Shown here: in pieces, positions 55,348 through 64,000 of the stretch | Numbering within the stretch: the stretch's first letter is position 1 | Layout: each line of letters begins with the position of its first letter | Assembly (NCBI GenBank): GCA_025201765.1 | Contig: MU623373.1 | Location: forward strand, 124,001-188,000 | Direction of reading: 5' to 3' | Length of the DNA: 64,000 bases | Source of the DNA: Daldinia sp. FL1419 | Lineage: Eukaryota; Ascomycota; Sordariomycetes; Xylariales; Hypoxylaceae | Position numbers and translations under genes: made by a program | The notes under the pieces: generated by a model | Databases searched by the model: none | Seen by the model: the letters and a program-made list of their open reading frames with translations, nothing else | Told to the model about the DNA's origin: nothing

Positions 55348-55948
55348 TCATTCCCGCTGCAGCACAACCAACAAACCCATGATACCTAACATGACAGTCT
55401 TGAGCCAAGGGTGTTCACTCAGCATGATCGTAACGTAGCCGACGAACGGGATATACGCAAAGACGCTACCGATAATGTCCTTGCGCTCGAGGTAGTCTTG
55501 GCCCCGGGCGTATAGCTCGGTGTCGTCGGCGGCGTTGTTGTCGCCCTTGGTGAGGAGGCGCGCGTGGGCGCCGGTACCGAACTTACGGACGACACGGTGG
55601 ACGATGGGTATCTCCTTGTCGCGCACGTTGTAGACCACCACCTCGCCCACGTCGGTCTCGGCTAGTATGTTGCGGTTCCAGAGGAAGAGGAGGTCGCCGC
55701 GCTGGAAGGCGGGTTCCATGGACCCGGAGAGGACGACGACGATGGGGGAGGGGGAGTCGGCGAAGACGGAGAGGCCTTTCCACATCTGAAGGCAGGCGTG
55801 TCAGTTAGGATATTTACTGTGCGAATGCGACAATGGGTCCGGGGAGGACAGGAAGATATAGACGTACCATGAATGCGGTGGAGAGAATCAAGCCGAAGTT
55901 TAGCAGCTGGGCGGCCGCTTGCCGGGGATTTTGAAGACCTGACAGCAT
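55348..55948 (-). CDS. SEC11: Signal peptidase complex catalytic subunit SEC11
   Basis: Serine endopeptidase of the ER membrane that removes signal peptides from secretory proteins. Exons, in transcription order, 55948-55868 and 55785-55348, give 172 aa, the standard length. An N-terminal membrane segment runs across the exon junction (LLNFGLILSTAFMMWKGLSVF). The catalytic Ser is in VLSGSMEP (Ser49) and the catalytic His in IPIVHRVV (His90). The conserved acidic region LLTKGDNNAADD follows, with a second hydrophobic stretch at the C-terminus (PWLKTVMLGIMGLLVVL). It lies head to head with the AIG1-like gene. Confidence 0.96.
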
Positions 55949-56836
55949 TTTTATTTTTTTTTCTGTATTTTCTTATTTTCCTTCTTACGACGTATATGTT
56001 AGGTCTGGCGGTTAGGCTATAAAGTTGCTGGCCTCGAAGATTTTGAGGCCAGCTTAATGGGTCGATATACAATTGAAGCTGCGAATGAGACAACGGAGCT
56101 TTCTCAGGTGAAAGTGGCCTTAACTTGGACTTGTCAGCGCTATCGATAAGGGAGTGGTTATTTTGTGGGTTCTTTCTTGGCTTGTGAAAGGGTTGGAAGG
56201 TGGACTAGCCAATAAGGCGCGGAATTTCTCTTAGTTTGGCTCGTTTAGGCAGGAAGCCTTCGGGAGGTCCACTTGGTGCTCTGGTACTTTGATACCTTCT
56301 AAACGGAACGGATCCGTACCTATTGAAGGAGTGTATTACCTATATGTGCCTTCTTGATTGTATTCACGAAAGACCTACCTAATGTCCAGCTCGATCTAAA
56401 ATGTATTAAAACATAATAGCCTATCCTATAACTATTGATATCTTAGCAATGTGTATCTAGGTAGTTACGACTTTCTCGGTATAAATCCTTCACACCAGTC
56501 CTTCCTATATCTTCCTCGCCAGTAAGTTATTTCCTCGAGGCTATTAAAGCTACGATGAGATACACGTAACACTTTCTGCCTCCTTATTTTATCTAGTTGT
56601 CACTGCGAATGTAAACCTTTCAACATCTTACCCACAACTCTCCAGGTTATCCCTCCGCCAACCCCTCATGTTCCTTTGCTTTCCAACCCCTGGTACTTCT
56701 ATTTGTCAACCTCTTCGTCTAGGTTGTCGGATATAGAACCTATCGCGTACAATATAATCATCGTTTCGATCACCATTGCCTACCGACACCCATAAACCTA
56801 CCTACCTATATAAATAAATTTAGATCTCTTTCTACC
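55949..56836. promoter_or_regulatory. Divergent promoter region of SEC11 and the AIG1-like gene
   Basis: 888 bp without a supportable gene, containing a T-rich tract at 55948-55980 just upstream of SEC11 and a pyrimidine-rich leader before 56837. Confidence 0.45.
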
Positions 56837-58163
56837 ATGCCGGAAACAACAGACAGAACACCCCTTCTCCCGCAACCGGTGCAGTCCCAGTGCAATTCGG
56901 GACAACTTCGACACCCAGGACAGTCGGGCCAGTCAGATAGTCACGTATACTACTCTCCTTGATGTCTCTCATTAATATCTGTGAGGAAACCATCTAATCT
57001 TTAGTAGCCTATCTACCTTCGAGCGTGTCATTCGTCATGCCACTTCATCGGCCAGAAGTTTCTCTTATTTCTCCGTCTCGTTCTTGCCAGCTATCTCTCA
57101 GCCGTATTCGGGGTGACTCTCAAGTATAAGCTCGGGACTGAAGATAAGCATAGTCTCTGGCGTCTCCCATTCCAGTTCTCGACCGTCTCCTTTTGTATAC
57201 AGTAGGCATGGCATCTACAGGTGACGGTCAGTTCGATTCTCGGCGAGAAATACCCGGATTCTAATCAATACCTATGCTGACACGTGTGGTTTTCAGCTCT
57301 GGACATTTATGCATCTCGTATGTCCGAAGGCGATTGAAATAGACCCCGGCGAATGTCAGGGGCACAAGTTCAAGGCTTACTGTCTCCGTTTCCTATCACC
57401 GCCAAACAGAGCTACCTGCCCCGTTCGCCGGTATTGTTTTAGTTTATACTATACGATTGCTCACGTCTTCCCCATCATGAACACGTTGATCTATTGGGGT
57501 TGCCTTGTGCCATCCGGACGTGGCGGTTTTAAACCGCCAAAAATTCCGTATAATCCCTACGGCCCACCGCACAGTAGTAACGAAACAGTCGGGTATGATC
57601 CAGGTGTGTCACATAGCCGCTATATCCTCTGTCCATCGATATAGGTACTGACGACAGCCACAAGACAAGGGACTATTTGAACAAGACCCGATCAAAGCAT
57701 TCAGCATTATCAATGTCTGGTCCATTACTTCAGTTATCTCACTTATCGAAATCTGCTTCCTCAACAGTATCCGCCGACAAACTGTAAGTGCCATAGTCTA
57801 TTTTCCACTTATATGGCCCGCTGCTAACCACAAGATCAATGAATAGCCGGTTACTGGTCACGCGGCCGGAGTCATGTTTTGTAGTGGTGCGTACCTCGCT
57901 TGGTCGGGGATCGGAAAACTCGCCACGGGTCATTCAGGGCTCTTCTTCCTCGATCCCGATATTATAAAAGACGTGCCGGAGGCTATCATTGCAGCGTCTA
58001 TCGCGTTTATCGCCATATCCCCAGGGAGTAAGTGCCCTTAGATATAGAAAGGATGATAGGAAGGCAGGCTAACCATGTTCCAACCACAGTTTTCACGTAC
58101 ATGTACGGATTAATCGCCATGCGCGAGACAATTACGGCAGTACGTCATGATTCGTCTTGCTAG
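56837..58163 (+). CDS. Six-pass membrane protein, probable FAR-17a/AIG1 family
   Basis: Best model: exons 56837-56944, 57008-57201, 57297-57317, 57443-57603, 57665-57783, 57847-58027 and 58090-58163, giving 285 aa. About six hydrophobic segments are seen (LRLVLASYLSAVFGV, FQFSTVSFCI, YYTIAHVFPIMNTLIYWGCLV, FSIINVWSITSVISLIEICFL, GVMFCSGAYLAWSGIG, AIIAASIAFIAISPGIFTYMYGL). Their order, the W-x-FQFST threonine (Thr95) and the GAYLAWSGIG block resemble AIG1/ADTRP-type lipid hydrolases. Where that family has its catalytic His, this protein reads NVWSIT. The 21-nt third exon is uncertain; skipping it also keeps the frame. The fifth exon needs an AAG acceptor. The end is uncertain too: reading through gives a TAG at 58161, whereas splicing would use a downstream acceptor. 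The family call is by eye and moderate. Confidence 0.55.
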
Positions 58164-60442
58164 ACAGGATGCTTCTCTCCATTTATATCAAAGAGGATAT
58201 GATCCAACTGAATAGTGGATTAAAACGAGATGAGACTGGTATTGCTTTACCTAAGTATGGATATTGTAGATAGACGGCTATCAAGGGAGAAGCTGGGTGT
58301 CCTCGACTCACTCACGAATATAACCTAGAGCAATCGGTAGATAACTACCTATTATTTGTCCATGTACAAGAGCTGATGTACAATAACCTATGGCATGGCT
58401 TATGAATTAGACCTGAAACCTTTAGGTACCTAGCTTACGTTGGAAAACAAAGTACCTCTATGTTTGCTTACTCGTTGCGAGATACTCTGAATAATACCAA
58501 GAATATAGAGAGGAAGAAGTGCTTCGTAGGTAATGATCGGAGCATTTATTAGATATGTATATTGTATAATGATATAAGTATGCTTGGACGAATAGTATGA
58601 TGCATTTATCAGGTAATACGCAATATCGTGAGATTGACGTATACCTATGTACATAGCATTGTAGCCAAGAACCCCTGTCGTGTCCTGCCCGAACTTTTGG
58701 ACCACTCGGCCAACCCCACGCTACCTACTATGTATGTTCCTTTCGCTACTTTTGCGCCGCCCGCGCTAAAAGAAGCGAAAGGAAACATTTCAACTCGTTC
58801 CCGTTTACTTTTACACGTTTTCATTCCTTAGCGAGAAACGATTCGGAGAAAAGCCAATTCGTCCGGAGAGAAAAAGAATGCGCCAATCCTTGAGTTTTCG
58901 AGGCGGTGGCTCTGCAATATGATAAGTCAGCGTACCGCCTTCTATCCCGTTCGACCTTTGGGTCCAACGGAATCGTGAGGATTCGATGAGATCATCGCTA
59001 AGAACCTATTTGCCCGCGCTTCCAGGTTGTAACTACTCTGCTTTTCGGGGTCTCGGAAGGCGCAACAATTTAGTATACGATGGTTTTAATTTTCGTTGAA
59101 CATCAGATAAATTCCGTCCATATCAAAAATTCAATTATTCTTTGTAGATGGATCTATAGAACTATCGGGGATTTTGTATAACTACCTAGGTACATAGGTA
59201 CCTAACTGTTAGGTAGGTACTTGCTACCTAGGTAGGTATGTATTACCGGCCGACGACCTATGCTTCAACATTGAACCACCGCCACGTGCTAAGTTACCCG
59301 GTTCTTTTTTAGGGCGTACCCCTCCCGAACTGTTGGAGTTGACATCCTTACCTCTTAACCTAACTTAGTACCTTAGGTAGGTACTATATGTGGCATAGAT
59401 CCCGGGCGACCTGGCGGCCTAGGTCACACCTACGATAAGGTGGACATGCGGAGACCTAGGCAGAAACAGGCATAACAAGGGGATGACTTGTCATGTTGCA
59501 TCTTACCTGTCCGGCCTGTTTGCATGTTTATTGCCTAGCGGACCAAGTCTCTGGGGAAACACCACAGCCGACCAAGATTTACCACCCAGCAACTTAACGA
59601 CTAATCTATCCATTAAGGAGAGAGACTTATATTATACGCAGCAGGGCACCATAAGCACAATCGGGGCGGAGATCTAAAGGCCTAGCCTAACGAATTAACA
59701 TGCGGGTCAGGGGTCAAGGGTCTTTGCCGCTGTCATGAATTGGTGTGGATTGGTGGGTGGGATGGACCGGGATGGACTAGGATGGGACAAGTCTTGGAGG
59801 AACAAATTCAGAAGAAAGTAAAACCCCAAAAGGCCAAAGGGCGGCAAGGTGCCGATCAGCCATTCAAAAGCCAGTATTCAGAGTCATTGGTAACGCTTGA
59901 TTCTTGGAACTGAATTAATTGACTTTGCCCAGCTAAGTTTCCTCACCCTTCCCCCCTCCCCCCTCCCCCGTAATGGGGAGTAATAGAGGCGTAATGGAGG
60001 GTATGCGGCTAAAATAATAAGGATAGAAACGATTAAATAGAAAAAAATATAAATTCCATACCCCTCCTCCATTTCTGCCCCCCCTTTCCTCTTTTCTTTC
60101 TTCCTCCCTCCCCACCACAACCACCAGGGTCGCAAAGCTACCTCAAGGAATATCTCCAGATACGTTCGTTTTACCTTTTTCGAATCGCTTCTGGGATAGA
60201 CCGCCCGGACCCCTGTCAATCTTTCCTTTTTTGTGCGTCAATTCTCTTCACCAAATCCTTCATTCTCTAAGTCCACGGAAACTCGAAATTACTCTACACT
60301 CTTTTCGTCGCTCTCTAGCCAATTTACATTTAGAAAAGGGAATATCGCAATAGCCTTTCCCCTTCTCTATTATCCCGAACCAACACAAATAACCACCAAG
60401 CTGTCTCGATTTCTTGCCCCGCTACGAAAAACTACCGCCGCC
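58164..60442. other. Intergenic region, 2.3 kb
   Basis: No gene is supported. It contains a dense run of ACCTAGGT/TAGGTAGG motifs at 59180-59245 and 59345-59385. A C/T-rich stretch at 59940-60120 is probably the promoter or leader of the BTB gene; it also keeps a 111-codon minus-strand frame open that I do not regard as real. Confidence 0.5.
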
Positions 60443-61291
60443 ATGTTCAAACGCTCGTTCCGGTCTGGGGACCGAGTCGACAAGTCGGCGAGGGTGAAGA
60501 AGTCTAATAACAGCAATACCAATCATAATACGGTTCGGGACCCTCAGAAGCTAGCGAAACTGCAGCGGTCAATCGAGGAGATCCTCCCTGCCAAGAGGAC
60601 CCTCAATTCTCCCATCGTCACGTTGATGATTGGGAGAGAAGCAAGACTGTTCGCGGCCCACGAGGAGGTCCTATGCCAATCGCCCTTCTTTGAGCGGGCA
60701 TGCCGGGACCAATACCTCGAGGCGCAGAGCAAGAGGATTTCACTTCCGGACGAAGAACCCGAGATCTTCTCGGCCGTACTCGAGTACCTCTATAAGGGTG
60801 ACTACTACCCACGCTTGGTACATAACAAGCACCGAAACTCTTGGGAACTCGAGGATGCCGTAGGATCACCCGACCCTTCAGAAAACAACCGAGCTGGCCG
60901 CGGAGCAGTCGAGGCCACAATGCATGTCTCCAGCGTGGGGCAATATCTCTTGCGGGATACCGTCGTGTACTGCGCCGCCGATAGGTACGGACTCGAAGAG
61001 CTCAAGCGCCTATCTCTTCGGAAACAAGGCCTACAGAGCGGCATCGACGTCGGAACGATCCTTAGATCGGCGCAGTACGCCTACGACAACACGCCGGACA
61101 CGGACTCGCGACTTCGCGCTCACTATCTCGCCCTAATCATCCGATGTCGCAAGACATTTAAGAGGAGCGGAACCATGCAAGCGGAGATGGAACGGGGCGG
61201 CAAACTTTTCTTTGACCTATTCGTGGCCATGTGCAATCATCTCGACGACGTCGTGGATATGAGCAATGCTCGGACACCTAAGACGATCTAA
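60443..61291 (+). CDS. BTB/POZ domain protein
   Basis: A single exon of 282 aa, with the start at MFKRSFRSGDRVDKS; the frame is open upstream to 60233 but that stretch looks like leader sequence. A basic, Asn-rich N-terminus is followed by a BTB domain at about residues 55-130: SPIVTLMIGREARLFAAHEEVLCQSPFFERAC, then ISLPDEEPEIFSAVLEYLYKGDYYP. This is the pattern of the fungal BTB family, in which one domain mediates protein-protein contacts or links to cullin-3 ligases. An insert of about 45 residues separates it from DTVVYCAADRYGLEELKRLSLRK, a typical continuation. The specific partner or role is unknown. Confidence 0.88.
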   Translation: MFKRSFRSGDRVDKSARVKKSNNSNTNHNTVRDPQKLAKLQRSIEEILPAKRTLNSPIVTLMIGREARLFAAHEEVLCQSPFFERACRDQYLEAQSKRISLPDEEPEIFSAVLEYLYKGDYYPRLVHNKHRNSWELEDAVGSPDPSENNRAGRGAVEATMHVSSVGQYLLRDTVVYCAADRYGLEELKRLSLRKQGLQSGIDVGTILRSAQYAYDNTPDTDSRLRAHYLALIIRCRKTFKRSGTMQAEMERGGKLFFDLFVAMCNHLDDVVDMSNARTPKTI

Positions 61292-62624
61292 AGAGCTCTT
61301 GAAACCGCACGAACAATATGTCCACTAAATAGTAGGCCTCCTTGGGGAAATACGGCGTTTTGATGTGTTTTGAACTTGGCAGGCGCAACTGATACCATCA
61401 CGACTCAACCAGATTGTCACATTTTTTGGAATTAAAACTCGCAAAGAGCAGCCAAGAGGACAAATTAGAAAAAAAACGCACCACGGGCTGGGCGCCTCTT
61501 CGCCGCCGTCTATCTCCTATGTCTTCAAGCAAGTAAAGGGAAGAAAGAAAAATCCAACACACATACGCACAGTCGCCCATATAGTATCCTCAGTTCCGAG
61601 AAGAGAGAGAGAGAAATATGGGCGTGGCAAGGTAATAAGGAGAGAGAATGTATGAATGCTGAAGCTGCAATGGTTCCGCTAGCGCTATACGAAGCTGCTG
61701 GCATTACGAAATGACAAGAAACTATCTAGTCTTGACGACTAGCACAGGTTTAAGAAAAAAAAAAAAGGAAACAACAAGCAAAAATGCCCCTGTCCCCAGT
61801 GGATATCACAGCTCAAGCCCTCAATAGGGTGAGATAATGAGAGATTCGGCCATCTCAACTACTCGTCTTTCCTTTCTTTGTGATATATTTCATGTGATGT
61901 AAGGAAACAGATGCATTATCGCTCCTAGTAGAGTAAGAAAGACCGTGAATGCCTAGGTTAGGTAGGTATCTAAGTGCGTTGAATTGGGAAGAGGTTTTAG
62001 GTGCGGGAACCTCCCCAGGAGTATTTATCCCAGGGGTATTTATAGTAGGTACCTACCACAGTGCTTCGCGCCTTCCTTTCCACGTACCTGCACCTCCCAC
62101 GGGTTGCTACATATATTCAGTATAAGGTAGTTATACCCAGGGATACCTGCCCTTTCGAGATCAAACGTTACGAGGGCGTTGTAAGAGTGCTTTGGAAAGA
62201 TGAACGTTGAAGAGGCAATAACGACTGCACCTGCTTCGACATGTGAATTGTATTACAGCCTTACCTCGTAGGTAGTCTACCTAAGTAAGGCGAAACGTCA
62301 AGGCTTATTAGAATTTATGAACTATGTCGTGCAACTATATATGCACATGACGAGATATGAATAATCTAATAATCCCGTGGAACCTAACTACCTAACTATC
62401 GATAACATAAGTATCTTTTTAGATCTGGAAGATCGAAAGCTATTCTGCCCCGCCACCCCGCAATCGTTAACAATCTTCAACTATAATTATTCATAACTAC
62501 AGGAAGGTAACTTGTGAATATCCATCTTCCCAAGTCACTATTTATTTCGCCAATCTTAACAGTTCCACCCTCTCCCCTCGTAAGACTACAAACCTATATA
62601 CGATCTTCAAAATACACAAAGAGA
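61292..62624. other. Intergenic region
   Basis: The first part is the 3' flank of the BTB gene, with a poly-A tract at 61755-61767. TAGGTAGG/ACCTAC motifs occur at about 61952-61965 and 62045-62060. Frames starting at 62514 merely extend the next gene upstream of its likely start. No gene is seen. Confidence 0.5.
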
Positions 62625-63923
62625 ATGGCCTCCTCTTCTACATCCGAGGCTACCTCGGCCGCCACTGCCGCGCCCTCAGCAACAGCAACGACAGCATCGG
62701 CCTCCTCAGAGCCTGTCGCCATTGTATGTGTGGGTATGGCTGGGTCAGGAAAGACGACCTTCATGCAGCGAATTAATGCGCATTTACACGGCCAACGAGA
62801 TCCTCCCTACGTAATTAACCTTGATCCTGCCGTGCTCAACGTCCCCTTTGAGAGTAATATCGATATTCGCGACTCGGTAAACTACAAGGAAGTCATGAAG
62901 CAATATAACCTAGGTCCTAACGGCGGTATCCTGACCTCTCTAAACCTGTTTTCGACAAAGGTCGACCAGATCTTGAAGCTGCTCGAAAAGCGCACGGGTC
63001 CAGATCCGGAGAACCCAGCCAAGAAGCCTATCAAGAATATTCTTGTTGATACACGTACGGACTACCTCTTGATCTATTAATGGGATAACTACTCACTGAT
63101 ATTACCTTTTACAGCTGGTCAGATTGAAGTATTCGTCTGGTCTGCTTCGGGCCAGATCCTCCTCGAATCCCTCGCTTCCACTTTCCCGACGGTCATCGCA
63201 TATGTCATCGATACGCCTCGAACTGCTTCGACAAGTACCTTCATGAGCAACATGCTGTATGCCTGCTCGATCTTATACAAGACTAAGCTACCGATGATCC
63301 TGGTTTTCAACAAAACGGACGTTAAGGACGCCGATTTCGCCAAAGAATGGATGACCGACTACGATGCTTTTCAGGCTGCGCTGTCAAATGACGAGGCCGC
63401 CAACGCATTCGGCGGAGTCGAGGGCGAGGGTGTTGGAAGCGGCTACATGAGTAGCCTACTAAACTCGATGAGCATGATGCTGGAGGAATTTTATGCCCAT
63501 CTAAGTGTCGTAGGGGTTTCATCCATGACGGGAGCCGGCATCGACGACTTCTTTGCCGCTGTGAAGGAAAAGGCAGAAGAGTTCAAGAAGGATTATCGCC
63601 CTGAGCTAGAGCGCAAACGCCAAGAGCGCGAGGATCAAAGACAAAAGACCCGTGAGAAGGAGCTCGACAAGATGATGAAAGGAATGTCTATGGGCGTGAA
63701 TAACACAAGAGATACCAGCGTGAAACCGCCCAAGGATGACGATGAGGACATGCAAGATGACAGTGATGGCCAGGATCCCGACGACTACGATGACGATGTG
63801 GATGACGAAAACGACCGCGAAGGCTTGCAGGCGAGATACGAAGCTGCTATGGGAGCAAATGCAGATTCTGTCATGGACGATGCCAGCTTTGCCAAGTACC
63901 TCCACACACAGAGGAGAGGATAA
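62625..63923 (+). CDS. NPA3: GPN-loop GTPase NPA3/GPN1 (XAB1)
   Basis: GTPase needed for assembly and nuclear import of RNA polymerase II. Exons 62625-63054 and 63115-63923 give 412 aa. The start is MASSSTSEATSAA, followed by an Ala/Ser/Thr-rich leader of about 30 residues. The P-loop is GMAGSGKTT (residues 37-45). The defining GPN motif is in YNLGPNGGILTSLN (residues 97-99). The switch DTPGQIEVF is created by the splice junction, and the guanine-specificity motif is FNKTDV. A charged coiled-coil tail follows (ERKRQEREDQRQKTREKELDKMMKGMSMG), then a very acidic segment and the C-terminal SFAKYLHTQRRG. All nucleotide-binding motifs are intact. Confidence 0.96.
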
Positions 63924-64000
63924 TTGAGGATTATCTTTACTATTAACTAATCACTATATGATAGGGTTACAAAAGGTTCTAGGGTCTAGGGTCAGGGAGT
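63924..64000. other. Window end, 3' flank of the GTPase gene
   Basis: Only 77 bases; nothing beyond the likely 3' untranslated region. Confidence 0.6.

Noticed and set aside
59884..60219. A 111-codon minus-strand frame with a hydrophobic stretch
   Set aside because: It arises from a C/T-rich tract upstream of the BTB gene; the translation is low-complexity (Gly/Arg/Glu) without a domain.

Overview
This window comes from a filamentous ascomycete (Pezizomycotina, most likely a Sordariomycete). Genes are broken by short introns, mostly 49-80 nt, with GTAAGT-type donors and CTAAC/CTGAC-like branch points. There is a non-reducing polyketide synthase beside an AflR-type Zn2Cys6 regulator, and the housekeeping proteins are of fungal type. 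The species cannot be named from sequence alone. I rebuilt exon joins by hand from splice consensus, reading frame and family motifs; apart from one gene, the joins keep one open frame.

Left part (about 2.4-20.7 kb): a probable secondary-metabolite cluster. An AflR-like regulator (minus strand) diverges across a 1.5 kb intergenic region from a 2,270-residue synthase with domains SAT-KS-AT-PT-ACP-ACP-reductase. Then come a ToxD-like zinc-free medium-chain reductase, an aldo/keto reductase of the pyridoxal-reductase type, and a secreted bicovalent FAD oxidase. The synthase has no methyltransferase and ends in a reductase, so it should release an unmethylated aromatic aldehyde, which the three redox enzymes could then tailor. 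The product is unknown. An intron-containing tRNA-Asn gene follows at 21.35 kb.

Middle part (22-31 kb): two membrane transporters, a concentrative nucleoside transporter and an oligopeptide transporter. The third intron of the peptide transporter holds a 10-N assembly gap next to a suspicious G run of about 100 nt.

Right part (32-64 kb): mostly conserved housekeeping genes. These are the ribosome-biogenesis pair SSF1 and RRP3 (head to head), an acidic nuclear-type protein, a TBC-domain Rab GAP, a ubiquitin-conjugating enzyme, the splicing factor CWF19 head to head with the RNA polymerase III factor BRF1, the signal peptidase subunit SEC11, an AIG1-like membrane protein, a BTB protein and the GPN-loop GTPase NPA3/GPN1. 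The long intergenic stretches carry a dispersed short palindromic motif (core ACCTAGGT), homopolymer tracts and, at 41 kb, a cluster of AT-rich palindromes.

Nothing here is clearly a wholly new system. The most notable items are the reductive-release PKS cluster with its shared promoter layout, the palindrome cluster at 41 kb, the dispersed ACCTAGGT motif, and an AIG1-like protein that seems to lack the family's catalytic histidine.
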